Positions 42,540 through 50,869 of a stretch of DNA of 64,000 nucleotides are shown here, piece by piece. A program made the position numbers and the translations under genes. The DNA is from Bradyrhizobium zhengyangense (GTDB lineage: Bacteria > Pseudomonadota > Alphaproteobacteria > Rhizobiales > Xanthobacteraceae). The stretch covers positions 806,001 to 870,000 of the forward strand of contig NZ_JAKLUA010000001.1 in NCBI RefSeq assembly GCF_022012435.1. Direction: 5' to 3'. A model generated the notes under the pieces. The model saw only the letters and a list, made by a program, of their open reading frames with translations, did not search any database and had not been told where the DNA came from. Position 1 is the stretch's first letter, and each line of letters opens with the position of its first letter.

Positions 42540-43595
42540 ATGCACCACAGCCAGATCAACAGCGACATCCGCAAGCTGATTGCCGAAGGCACCGTGCTGC
42601 CGGCGCATCCGCTCGCCCTCACCGCCGAGCGCCAGCTCGATAAGAGACATCAGCGCGCGCTGACGCGCTACTACATCGACGCCGGCTCCGGCGGTCTCGC
42701 GGTCGGCGTCCACACCACGCAGTTCGCGATCCGCGATGTCGGCCTCTACCGACCCGTGCTGGAGCTTGCCGCCGAGACGGCAGCAAACTGGACCAGGCGG
42801 CCGCTGGCGATGGTCGCGGGCCTTGCTGGTCCAACAAAGCAGGCCGTCACTGAGGCCCGCACGGCACGCGACATCGGCTATCACGCCGGCCTGCTCAGCC
42901 TCGCCGCAATGAAGGGCGCTTCCGAGGACGAGATCATCGCGCATTGCACGGCGGTCGCCGTCGAAATCCCGCTGGTCGGCTTCTACCTCCAGCCGGCCGT
43001 CGGCGGCGTCATCCTGTCGAGCCGGTTCTGGCAGCGCTTTGCCTCGATCGACAATGTCATCGCCATCAAGATCGCGCCGTTCAACCGCTATCGCACCCTC
43101 GACGTGCTGCGCGGCGTCGCCGCCGCCGGCGCGCTCGACCGCGTCGCGCTCTACACCGGCAACGACGACCACATCCTGCTCGATCTGATGCTGCCATTCG
43201 ACCTGCGCGACAAGGGCGTCACCACGCGCACCTATTTCAAGGGCGGTCTTCTCGGCCATTGGTCGGTGTGGACGGCGAGCGCCATCAAGCAGTTCGAGCG
43301 CTGCAGACAGGCGCGACACAAGGACAGCGTGCCGGCCGATCTGCTCGCGCTCGATGCCCGCGTCACCGACTGCAACGGCGCCTTCTTCGACGTCACCAAC
43401 AATTTCCACGGCTGCATCGCCGGCTGTCACGAGGTGCTGCGGCGTCAGGGCCTGATGCGGGGCCTATGGTGCCTCGATCCGAACGAGGGCCTCAGCCCCG
43501 GCCAGAAGGAGGAGATCGACCGGGTCACGCGCGAGCATGCCGACCTCAGCGACGATTCCTTCGTCGCTGCCAATTTGAGCAAATGGCTGGCATGA
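42540..43595 (+). CDS. Dihydrodipicolinate synthase (DapA) family aldolase
   Basis: A 351-residue member of the DapA/N-acetylneuraminate-lyase superfamily, longer than the usual 290-310. The Schiff-base lysine is K177 in VIAIKIAPFN and the catalytic tyrosine is Y149 in VGFYLQPAVGG. GLAVGVHTTQFA replaces the usual GTTGE phosphate/carboxylate loop, so substrate binding differs from lysine biosynthesis. The gene sits inside a transport operon with the ATPase start overlapping its stop, pointing to a catabolic lyase or hydratase rather than DapA itself. Confidence 0.87.
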   Translation: MHHSQINSDIRKLIAEGTVLPAHPLALTAERQLDKRHQRALTRYYIDAGSGGLAVGVHTTQFAIRDVGLYRPVLELAAETAANWTRRPLAMVAGLAGPTKQAVTEARTARDIGYHAGLLSLAAMKGASEDEIIAHCTAVAVEIPLVGFYLQPAVGGVILSSRFWQRFASIDNVIAIKIAPFNRYRTLDVLRGVAAAGALDRVALYTGNDDHILLDLMLPFDLRDKGVTTRTYFKGGLLGHWSVWTASAIKQFERCRQARHKDSVPADLLALDARVTDCNGAFFDVTNNFHGCIAGCHEVLRRQGLMRGLWCLDPNEGLSPGQKEEIDRVTREHADLSDDSFVAANLSKWLA

Positions 43596-44365
43596 GCCCA
43601 AAGCCATTCATCAGCCTGCAAGGCGTTCGGAAGATCTACCGCAGCGGCGGTGGCGAATTCCTGGCGGTGTCCGACGTCACGATGGACGTGCAGGAAGGTG
43701 AACTGGTCTCGCTGGTCGGCCCGTCCGGCTGCGGCAAGACCACGGTGATGAAGATTCTGGCGGGCTTGCACAAGGCCGATGGCGGCACGGTCACGATCGG
43801 CAATGCCGACAGCCCGTTTGATCCGAGCCGCGACATCGGCATGGTGTTTCAGCAAGCGTTGCTGCTGAAATGGCGCACCGTCCTGGACAATGTGCTGCTG
43901 CCCGCCGAGATCGTGGGACTGCCGATCAAGGCCGCACGCGAGCGGGCGCGCGACCTGCTCAAGCTGGTCGGACTTGCCGGCTATGAAGAGAAATATCCGC
44001 GCGAGCTTTCCGGCGGCATGCAGCAGCGCACCGCCATTGCGCGTGCCTTCATCCACGATCCAAAGCTGATCCTGATGGACGAGCCGTTCGGCGCGCTGGA
44101 CGCACTGACGCGCGAGCAGATGAATCTGGAGATGCTGCGGATCTGGCGCGAGAGCGGCAAGACCATCGTCTTCGTCACGCATTCGATTCAGGAAGCCGTG
44201 TTCCTGTCCTCGCACTGCGCCGTCCTGACCGCGGGCCCTGCGAAGATGGCCGACTATTTCCCGATCGACCTGCCCTTCCCGCGCGACCTGCCGCTGAAAA
44301 CGACGGATGCGTTCGGCGTGTATGCGCGGCGCATTTACGCGAAGCTGGGGCTGGGCGCGGCGTAG
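43592..44365 (+). CDS. ABC transporter ATP-binding protein (NitT/TauT type)
   Basis: A 257-residue ATPase. Walker A is G43PSGCGKT50, the signature is [15 protein letters not shown], and Walker B is [17 protein letters not shown], with the H-loop [11 protein letters not shown]. It pairs with the permease at 39886 and the binding protein at 38056. The ATG overlaps the aldolase stop (ATGA). It is the last gene of the operon, followed 15 bases later by an intergenic repeat. Confidence 0.94.
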   Translation: MSPKPFISLQGVRKIYRSGGGEFLAVSDVTMDVQEGELVSLVGPSGCGKTTVMKILAGLHKADGGTVTIGNADSPFDPSRDIGMVFQQALLLKWRTVLDNVLLPAEIVGLPIKAARERARDLLKLVGLAGYEEKYPRELSGGMQQRTAIARAFIHDPKLILMDEPFGALDALTREQMNLEMLRIWRESGKTIVFVTHSIQEAVFLSSHCAVLTAGPAKMADYFPIDLPFPRDLPLKTTDAFGVYARRIYAKLGLGAA

Positions 44366-44379
44366 ACCACACGACAGGT

Positions 44380-44478
44380 CTCGTAGGGTGGGCAAAGCGA
44401 AAGCGTGCCCACCAATTCCATCGATTCATCGTAGAGATCGTGGGCACGGCGCAAGAGCGCCTTTGCCCTCCCTACGAG
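44380..44478. repeat. Bradyrhizobium-type intergenic inverted repeat, copy B
   Basis: The terminal 18 bases (CTCGTAGGGTGGGCAAAG at 44380-44397) match the complement of the right end (44461-44478) at 17 of 18 positions. The interior GATCGTGGGCACGGCGCAAG occurs also at 9845-9860 and 10531-10548 with small changes. It lies between the ABC ATPase and the convergent TRAP binding-protein gene. Confidence 0.8.
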
Positions 44479-44515
44479 AGCCGGGCGCGACGTGAAAACC
44501 GCACCCTCCTCACGC

Positions 44516-45607
44516 TCAAGTCTTGCTGCGCATCTTGCCGAGCAGATAATTGTCGTAATAATTCTCCGCGATCTGCGTGTAGAACAGCAGCTCCTTCATA
44601 TACGCATCGTGGCTGTCCTTGGTGCGCTTGAACAGGTCGCTCTTGGCGGCGAGCTCGTTCAGATGATCCTGGGTCGCGCTGTAGCAGGCTTCCATCACTG
44701 GCTGCGGAAACGCTTTCAGTTCCGCGCCGTTGGCGATCAGGCGCTTCAGCGCGGCCGGATTGACGCTGTCATACTTCTCCAGCATCCAGGCTCCGGCAGC
44801 CGAGGCCGCCTGGTTGACGATGGCCTGGTACTGCTTCGGCAGGCTCGCCCATTTCTCGTCATTGACGATCATGTGCAGCATCGCGCCGCCCTCCCACCAA
44901 CCGGGGAAGTAGTAATATTTGGCGACCTTCTGGAAGCCGAGCTTCTCGTCATCGTAGGGACCGACGAATTCAGCGGCATCGATCGAGCCCTTCTCCAGCG
45001 CCGCATAGACGTCGCCGCCGGCAAGCTGCTGCGGCACGATGCCGAGCCGCGCCAGCACGTGGCCACCCATGCCGGCGATGCGGAATTTGAGGCCCTTGAG
45101 ATCGTCGACGGTCTTGATCTCCTTGCGGAACCAGCCGCCCATCTGGGTGCCGGAATTGCCGCAGAGGATGGCGTGGGCCTTGAAGGGCTTGAGAGCCTCG
45201 TCGGCGAGCTCAGCGCCACCACCAAAGTACCACCACGATTCCTGATGGCGGTGATTCATGCCGAACGGCACGCCGGTGGCGTAGGCCAGCGCCGGCTCCT
45301 TGCCGATGTAGAAATAGAGCGGCGTCTGCGCCATCTCGACCGAGGCGACGCTGACGGCATCGAGCGCCTGCAGGCCCGGAACGAGCTCGCCGGCGGCAAA
45401 GGTCTGGATCTGGAATTTGTTGTCGGTGGCCTCGGCAACATATTTCGCAAAGGTCTGCGCCGTGCCGTAGATGGTGTCGAGCGACTTCGGGAAGCTCGAG
45501 GTCAGGCGCCATTTGATCTCGGGCGCGCCTTGCGCGATCGCGGGGGCAGCCACCAGCGTCGTCGCGCCGGCGACCGCGCCTCCCTTAAGGAATGTACGGC
45601 GTTTCAT
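44516..45607 (-). CDS. TRAP transporter substrate-binding protein (DctP family)
   Basis: A 363-residue periplasmic protein with a twin-arginine signal (MKRRTFLKGGAVAGATTLVAAP). DctP features are KWRLTSSFPKSLDTIYGTAQ, GVPFGMNHRH, FRIAGMGGHVLARLG with the conserved Arg that binds a carboxylate, and GSIDAAEFVGPYDD. It probably binds an organic or keto acid. No DctQ or DctM membrane subunits are nearby, so it must use components encoded elsewhere. Confidence 0.92.
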   Translation of the reverse strand: MKRRTFLKGGAVAGATTLVAAPAIAQGAPEIKWRLTSSFPKSLDTIYGTAQTFAKYVAEATDNKFQIQTFAAGELVPGLQALDAVSVASVEMAQTPLYFYIGKEPALAYATGVPFGMNHRHQESWWYFGGGAELADEALKPFKAHAILCGNSGTQMGGWFRKEIKTVDDLKGLKFRIAGMGGHVLARLGIVPQQLAGGDVYAALEKGSIDAAEFVGPYDDEKLGFQKVAKYYYFPGWWEGGAMLHMIVNDEKWASLPKQYQAIVNQAASAAGAWMLEKYDSVNPAALKRLIANGAELKAFPQPVMEACYSATQDHLNELAAKSDLFKRTKDSHDAYMKELLFYTQIAENYYDNYLLGKMRSKT

Positions 45608-45748
45608 GTTGGGCTCTCTCCCTCTGAGTCAGGCTTGAAATGGATGGCGTAATCCACCGTCTTCGCGGACCGTTTGCCCGTTCCTGCCATGCAGTTCAAG
45701 CCATGTTAAAGGAGGGGCGACTTGCCAAATCGCCGCGTTGCGGATCGC

Positions 45749-46300
45749 TCAGGCGTCCTCGACAAAGATCGACAGGGCCTGGCGCAATTCCTTGTAGGCG
45801 CGCGGTCCGATCTTGGCCGCCAGCGCCTTGTCGCTCTCGGCAGCCGCGGGCCTGAGCCGGGCAAGCAACGCGATACCGGCCTCGGTCAGATAGAGCACGT
45901 AGTAGCGGCGGTTGACCGCCGACGCGGTACGCCGCACCAGGCCGCGGCTCTCCAGATGATCGACCAGCCTGCCAAGCCCTGCCCGCTCGATCGACAGCAG
46001 CTGCGCGACCGCGAGCTGGTTGACGCCGGGATTGGCATCGATCACGCAGAGCACGGAAAACTGCGCGGGGCTGATCTCGAAGGCCGCCAATTGCCGGCTG
46101 AACTCCTTGAAGATCCAGAGCTGCGCCCTGCGGATGCTGTAGCCCAGCAATTGCGTGAGGTCGCCAAGCGCAAGCGGCTTCGCCTTGGCCGGCTTGGTGC
46201 CGGACACGGCGCGGGGCGCCGATCGCGACGGCTTTGTCACGCGTGCTGGCCGCTGCGGTCGTGCGATCCGTTTCCTCACCCGTGCCTTGCCTGGCTGCAT
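45749..46300 (-). CDS. MarR family transcriptional regulator
   Basis: A 183-residue regulator. A basic, disordered N-terminal tail of about 40 residues precedes the MarR core: AFEISPAQFSVLCVIDANPGV, VAQLLSIERAGLGRLVDHLESRGLVRRTAS and NRRYYVLYLTEAGIAL with the wing. An ATG at 46300 is chosen; longer starts would add only basic sequence. It is upstream of and divergent from the tannase-family gene, a plausible target, as MarR proteins often control phenolic metabolism. Confidence 0.87.
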   Translation of the reverse strand: MQPGKARVRKRIARPQRPARVTKPSRSAPRAVSGTKPAKAKPLALGDLTQLLGYSIRRAQLWIFKEFSRQLAAFEISPAQFSVLCVIDANPGVNQLAVAQLLSIERAGLGRLVDHLESRGLVRRTASAVNRRYYVLYLTEAGIALLARLRPAAAESDKALAAKIGPRAYKELRQALSIFVEDA

Positions 46301-46776
46301 CGACCCGCATCTTTCGCAGAGCCGGTGCAGGCGCATCCGGCGGATTCGGACAGCTAACCTAACGCAACGTGGCCCGATCGAGAAGCCGGGCGGGTTCCGT
46401 CCTCGCATCTACAGCTTCTACGACAGGTTGCACAGCAATATCGCGCGATGCGTCATGTTGACACGGCAACATCGCTCCCTTAAGCATCGTGAAAGCCCGC
46501 CGTCATGCGAGCGGGTTCAAGGGGAGCGAAATTCGGTGCCGTCATCGGGGGTGGACGCCGATCCGCATGCCATCGTGCATGCGCGGCGGAACGACTTTGC
46601 GCGCGGCCGATGCCGCGCTGGCGCCGACCATGGGCGCGCGAGCTTCTCTTCCAACAACACTATCGCAGATCACGCCGCCAAGCCTTGCCGTCAAGCCTTG
46701 CCGCCAAGCCTTGCCGGCTTGCGGCGCGCCGGGCGTGTTCGTTCACGCAGCAATCATGAAACTGGGAGGACATGAC
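46301..46776. other. Long divergent promoter region with a triplicate 13-bp repeat
   Basis: No supported gene. A good -35 (TTGACA at 46458-46463) is followed 17 bases on by TTAAGC, a weak -10. The 13-bp unit CCAAGCCTTGCCG is repeated three times without gaps at 46678-46716 (the middle copy has T for the first C), about 60 bases before the tannase-family start. Confidence 0.5.
46678..46716. repeat. Three tandem copies of a 13-bp unit
   Basis: CCAAGCCTTGCCG (46678-46690), TCAAGCCTTGCCG (46691-46703) and CCAAGCCTTGCCG (46704-46716). Only the first base varies. The 13-bp period differs from a full helical turn, so binding sites would lie on rotating faces; replication slippage is the simplest origin. 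Confidence 0.7.
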
Positions 46777-48633
46777 ATGAAACGACTTTTCCTGGCATCG
46801 ACGATCATCGCCACGTGGGCGTGGATTGGTCCGCAGGCCACCGCGCACGGATTGCCGCCCAGCGGCGTGGCGCCACGCGCGTCCTGCACTGCCCTCACCG
46901 GCCTCACGCTGCCGAATACGCAGATCCTGAGCGCGACGCAAAAGTCGGGCTATTGCAACGTGGTCGGCATCATCAACAAGCGCGTCTCGACCCAGGATCC
47001 AGATCACTTCACCTACGGCATCGGCTTTGCGCTCAACCTGCCCAACACCTGGCACGGCCGCTTCGAAATGATGGGCGGGGGCGGCACCGACGGCGGCCTC
47101 AATGCCGACCCGCAAGGCGCAGCCGGCGTCGAGGTCGGCCAGGGCTGGGCGGTCGCAGCCGATGACGGCGGCCACGAGGACAATCCGGCCAATGCGGTCG
47201 GCGGTTATCAGGACGACGATGCCAATGCCGGCGGCTCGGCGCATTTCGCCATCGATGCGCAAGCGCGCCGCGACTACGGCTACAACGGCATCGAGAAGAC
47301 CGCGACCACGGCCAAGCAGATCATCTCCTATTTCTACGGCCTCGACACCGTCTATTCCTACATCATGGGCTGCTCGAATGGCGGCCGCGACGCGATGGTG
47401 GCGTCGCAGCGCTCGCCCTGGCTGTTCGACGGCGTGATCTCGCAAAACCCCGGCTTCAACCTGCCGCAGGCGGCGCTCGCCGAAGCCTGGAACGAGCAGG
47501 TGCTCGGCACGCTCGCAACCAGCAAGGACGTCAACGGCCAGCCGTTCATCCCCGACACCTTCCCGCAGCAGGACCTTCAGGTGGCATCGGCCGCGATCCT
47601 GAGCGCCTGCGATGCGCTCGACGGCCTCGTCGACGGCATCATCGACAATTACCACGCCTGCACGGCCAAGAAGGTCTATCCGGCGCTCGCAAGCTACACC
47701 TGCGCCACCGGCTCGCACGGCGGCACGCCGCATGGCGGCACCTGCCTCACCAGCGGCCAGGTCGATGCGCTGAAGAAGATCTACGCCGGCCCGGTCAACT
47801 CCAGGGGCGAGCGGCTCTATTCGAACTGGTTCTGGGACGCCGGCATCTGGACGCCGCCCTCGGCGCCCGGCGCAGGCTGGCAACTCTGGAACGTCGTCAC
47901 TGCGCCGGTGCCTGGTGTCAATACCGCGATCAATCTGACGCTCGGCGCCGGTGCGATCCCGATGATCTTCCAGACGCCGCCCGTGGTCACGCCGGTCAAC
48001 GGGCCCACCGGCCAGGAAGCCTTCGTGTTCAAGTTCAACTTCGACACCGATGCGCCAAAAATCTTCACGAAGACCGCGGCCTATCCGGAGAGCTCGATGG
48101 ACTTCATGGCGGCAGTCGCAACGGACTTGCGTCCGTTCCGGGCGCGCGGCGGCAAGCTGATCATCTCATCCTCGGTCAATGACGGCATCTTCTCGGGCGC
48201 TTCAATCGCCCGCTGGTATCGCCACATGAACCAGCGCATGGACAAGCACGCGACCGATTTCGCGCGGCTGTTCATGGTGCCCAACATGGCGCATTGCGGC
48301 GGCGGCGCGGCGACCAACAACTTCGCCACCAACGAGCTCAAGGCTATCACCGACTGGGTCGAGAACGGCATTGCGCCGGAGCGCATCGTCGCGGCCAACA
48401 CCAACACCGCCTCGCCCTATCCGGCCGGCGGCCTGTTCGACCCGCGTGTTGCCCAGAACTTCCCGACCGGAGGGACGCGGCCGCTCTGCGTCTATCCCAG
48501 GATCGCATCGTACAAGGGCAGCGGCCTGACCAGCGATGCCGCCAACTTTGCCTGCGTCGATCCCGGCTTTGGCCGCGGCGGCGACCACGACTTCGACGAC
48601 GATGACGACGGCCATAGCGGCGACCGGCACTGA
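46777..48633 (+). CDS. Secreted tannase/feruloyl esterase family hydrolase
   Basis: A 618-residue secreted esterase. The ATG follows GGGAGGA, and residues 1-24 form a signal peptide (STIIATWAWIGPQATA). The nucleophile is S200 in IMGCSNGGRDAM, with a distal Asp (SSSVNDGIFSGA) and His (PNMAHCGGG) completing the triad. Many cysteines fit the disulfide lid of the family. The C-terminus ends in an acidic, His-containing tail (DHDFDDDDDGHSGDRH). It would release phenolic acids from plant tannin or cell-wall esters. A MarR gene is divergent. Confidence 0.9.
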   Translation: MKRLFLASTIIATWAWIGPQATAHGLPPSGVAPRASCTALTGLTLPNTQILSATQKSGYCNVVGIINKRVSTQDPDHFTYGIGFALNLPNTWHGRFEMMGGGGTDGGLNADPQGAAGVEVGQGWAVAADDGGHEDNPANAVGGYQDDDANAGGSAHFAIDAQARRDYGYNGIEKTATTAKQIISYFYGLDTVYSYIMGCSNGGRDAMVASQRSPWLFDGVISQNPGFNLPQAALAEAWNEQVLGTLATSKDVNGQPFIPDTFPQQDLQVASAAILSACDALDGLVDGIIDNYHACTAKKVYPALASYTCATGSHGGTPHGGTCLTSGQVDALKKIYAGPVNSRGERLYSNWFWDAGIWTPPSAPGAGWQLWNVVTAPVPGVNTAINLTLGAGAIPMIFQTPPVVTPVNGPTGQEAFVFKFNFDTDAPKIFTKTAAYPESSMDFMAAVATDLRPFRARGGKLIISSSVNDGIFSGASIARWYRHMNQRMDKHATDFARLFMVPNMAHCGGGAATNNFATNELKAITDWVENGIAPERIVAANTNTASPYPAGGLFDPRVAQNFPTGGTRPLCVYPRIASYKGSGLTSDAANFACVDPGFGRGGDHDFDDDDDGHSGDRH

Positions 48634-48656
48634 TCGTTCGTAACTCCGTGTCGTGT

Positions 48657-48677
48657 CCCGGACGCCCAGCGTCCGGG
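48657..48677. terminator. Strong hairpin after the tannase gene
   Basis: CCCGGACGC (48657-48665) and GCGTCCGGG (48669-48677) form a 9-bp stem with a 3-base loop, 23 bases after the stop. It is followed by GCACGGGTTGTTT, a poor T-run. It may be a terminator or part of a repeat. Confidence 0.5.
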
Positions 48678-48708
48678 GCACGGGTTGTTTGAACCCAAGC
48701 TCTATCCC

Positions 48709-48788
48709 CGTCATTGCGAGCGCAGCGAAGCAATCCAGACTGTCTCCGCGGAGAGACTCTGGATTGCTTCGCTGCGCTCGCAATGACG
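48709..48788. repeat. Perfect 31-bp inverted repeat (MITE-like element)
   Basis: The arm at 48709-48739 (begins CGTCATTGCGAGCGCAGCGA) is exactly complementary to 48758-48788, with an 18-base spacer that itself is a partial palindrome. It is 80 bases long and has no coding capacity. It resembles a dispersed Bradyrhizobium intergenic repeat. Perfect arms suggest recent movement or selection on structure. Confidence 0.85.
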
Positions 48789-48809
48789 GAGTGTGGGCAC
48801 CAGCTCGGC

Positions 48810-49307
48810 CTAAGCCACCTCCTCGTACAGGCCCGCAATAAACTCGCTGAACGTCGGGGCGAGCGGCAGGACGTAACCCCACCGGTCGGACATCGCCTCA
48901 GCAAGCGTCCACGGCTTGTCGTATTCGGCGACCTCGTGATCGATGAACCAGATCTTGCCGAAATGCGCCTTGTCGATCGTCATGCAGATCGGGTTGCCGC
49001 CGTGATCGCTCATGATCCACAGGAGCTCATCCACGGTTGGCCATTGCGGCGTCTGTCGCGTCTGCACCAGCGAGCATTCGTCGCTCCGTAATCCCAACAC
49101 CTCCTGGATCGCACCGGCCCAATGCCCTTGCGGCCAGTTGAACTCGGCGGAGCCCTGGAAATAGCCGCCCGCGCAGCCCAGCAGAAACCGGCGATAATCA
49201 TCCGGCAGACGACACCCGAGCACCTTCTCGAACGATGCAAGCGCGGCCTCGGTCGGCGCTTCGCCGGTGGCGCTGTCGACTCCCGCGATGAATTTGGCAA
49301 TGTCCAT
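48810..49307 (-). CDS. SMI1/KNR4 family protein
   Basis: A 165-residue protein. The ATG at 49307 is preceded by GAGGAGAG. The SMI1/KNR4 pattern is AALASFEKVLGCRLPDDYRRFLLGCAGG near the N-terminus, followed by EVLGLR, PTVDELLWIMSDHGGNPICM and FSEFIAGLYEEV at the end. Many family members are immunity proteins against polymorphic toxins; others are housekeeping. No toxin gene is adjacent here, so an immunity role is only a possibility. Confidence 0.85.
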   Translation of the reverse strand: MDIAKFIAGVDSATGEAPTEAALASFEKVLGCRLPDDYRRFLLGCAGGYFQGSAEFNWPQGHWAGAIQEVLGLRSDECSLVQTRQTPQWPTVDELLWIMSDHGGNPICMTIDKAHFGKIWFIDHEVAEYDKPWTLAEAMSDRWGYVLPLAPTFSEFIAGLYEEVA

Positions 49308-49388
49308 GTAGTCTCTCCTCGGCGCATCTGCGCGCACGACTTCGTCGCGGGCGCAGAGAAGCCGGTTCGAGGAGGAGAGATTGTTTGC

Positions 49389-49646
49389 CTAAAGCAGCTT
49401 CGCGCTCACGAACAAGGCGCGCACGGCATTCGTCGCCTGGACCGCGAGCATGGCGTTGCCGGCAGCGCCTTCCAGCGCCGCGACGGCCTCCTCATGCAGC
49501 GAGCGGAATTCCATCCACTCGACCGATTTGAAGTTGGTGAGGAATTGATAGGCCTGGCCGACGGTCGCGATCGCCAGCGTGTCACCGTTCAGCTTGATCT
49601 TGAACGTCGTGCGCAGCGGGGTCTCGGAGCTTGCTGGATCACTCAT
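49389..49646 (-). CDS. DUF982-like small protein
   Basis: An 85-residue protein. LNGDTLAIATVGQAYQFLTNF is followed by EWMEFRSLHEEAVAALEG and a final helix, which resembles the rhizobial DUF982 pattern (beta strand, then helices with W and ALEG). Function unknown. It is in the same direction as the SMI1/KNR4 gene, 82 bases upstream of it. Confidence 0.6.
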   Translation of the reverse strand: MSDPASSETPLRTTFKIKLNGDTLAIATVGQAYQFLTNFKSVEWMEFRSLHEEAVAALEGAAGNAMLAVQATNAVRALFVSAKLL

Positions 49647-49712
49647 GGGCTGCTTCTGGACGACAACGGCTTAACGAAGGGAAAACGGCAGCCCCGCCGG
49701 ACCTGGTAAAGA

Positions 49713-50747
49713 TCAGGAATCGGTGCTGGCGCGCTGCGAGGCGGTCGTCGCACCGCTCAGGCTCGGCACCACGACCAGGCGGTTGAACTCGCCATTGTCG
49801 TAGGCCTTGAGGAAGCGATCATAGTCCTTGATCGAGACGCAGCCGTTGGAATCGCCGCGCGGGCCGAGCATGTAGGTGTGGGTGAGCAGACCGACGCGTC
49901 CGAGCGCACTGGTGCCGTCGGTCGGCGTCATGCGCAGCGCCCGCACGCCGTGGAACAGTTTTTCGCGCGGCTTGAGGTCGTAGGTCGCAGGCGGGGTTGC
50001 ACCGACCATGCGCTGGTCGACATGATCAGGATCGTCCATCAGCGCGCCCATGCCCGAATGGGCTTCGATCGCGACACCGCTCGGCAAATAGAGCGCCTTG
50101 GCCTTGATGTCATAGACCGCCGTCTTCGAATCGTAACCGAGCGCGGCGAGATCCGGCGCCCTGCCCAACAGGCCGTCGCCGGGGGTCAGCGAGGCCAGCC
50201 TGATCTTGTCGGTGAATTTCTCGAAGAAGTTGCGGTTGTCGACGCGGGGATTGGCGTCGGCAAAGGCTTGGCTCGAGGCGATCTGCGCGGAGAAGTCGGC
50301 CTGGACCGGCCGCGAGCGCGGCATCGGCACGGCGTCGGCGCGTTGCGAGGGCTTTGCAGTCTCTTCGGTTGCGGGCTGATCGTTATCGATCAAGGTCGAA
50401 CGCCAGTCGTCGCCCTGGAGCTTTTGGGCGAGCATCGCCTTGGCGTCGCGTAGCTTGAGCTGAACCGCGTTCAGGGCGGAGCGCTCCATGGTCCGCAGAC
50501 CGAGCTCGCGCGCGTTGCTGCCGGACAGCGAGGCGAAACGATCATTGAACGAAGGAGAATTGCCGGGCGGAAGCGCGGCGGCTACGAGCGAGCTCGAATC
50601 GCCTGAATTCGACACGCCAATATCCGCGACCCACGCGGCGGCACCCAGCGCCAGCGCGATCGCGGCCATGGACAGTAATATCGTCTCGGCTCGCCCAATA
50701 CGGCGGCGCGACAACAGCCTGTCGGCGCGTACGCGGTCGGAAACCAT
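49713..50747 (-). CDS. DUF2778 (L,D-transpeptidase-like) membrane protein
   Basis: A 344-residue protein. The ATG at 50747 follows GGGGAT. Residues 1-20 are basic cytoplasmic, then one helix (about 21-41, TILLSMAAIALALGAAAWVADI) and a periplasmic linker. The C-terminal domain (about 215-325) has IEAHSGMGALMDDP, RVGLLTHTYMLGPRGDSNGCVSIKDYDRFL, with the His and the SNGCVS Cys in the order of YkuD enzymes. DUF2778 proteins are assumed to act on peptidoglycan; activity here is inferred from that His/Cys motif. Confidence 0.85.
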   Translation of the reverse strand: MVSDRVRADRLLSRRRIGRAETILLSMAAIALALGAAAWVADIGVSNSGDSSSLVAAALPPGNSPSFNDRFASLSGSNARELGLRTMERSALNAVQLKLRDAKAMLAQKLQGDDWRSTLIDNDQPATEETAKPSQRADAVPMPRSRPVQADFSAQIASSQAFADANPRVDNRNFFEKFTDKIRLASLTPGDGLLGRAPDLAALGYDSKTAVYDIKAKALYLPSGVAIEAHSGMGALMDDPDHVDQRMVGATPPATYDLKPREKLFHGVRALRMTPTDGTSALGRVGLLTHTYMLGPRGDSNGCVSIKDYDRFLKAYDNGEFNRLVVVPSLSGATTASQRASTDS

Positions 50748-50869
50748 CAGATCCCCAAATCGACACCCCCGGGGGACCCAACCCCCACCCGGAGACTCTA
50801 TACCAGCTACCACATTGGGAGCCAAAAGTTAGGCATAATCGCGGCCGGCAAGCCCTCCGGAGGTACCCA

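Noticed and set aside
46660..47883. Minus-strand frame over the tannase-family gene
   Set aside because: The plus-strand gene has signal peptide and catalytic motifs; the antisense frame is low-complexity.
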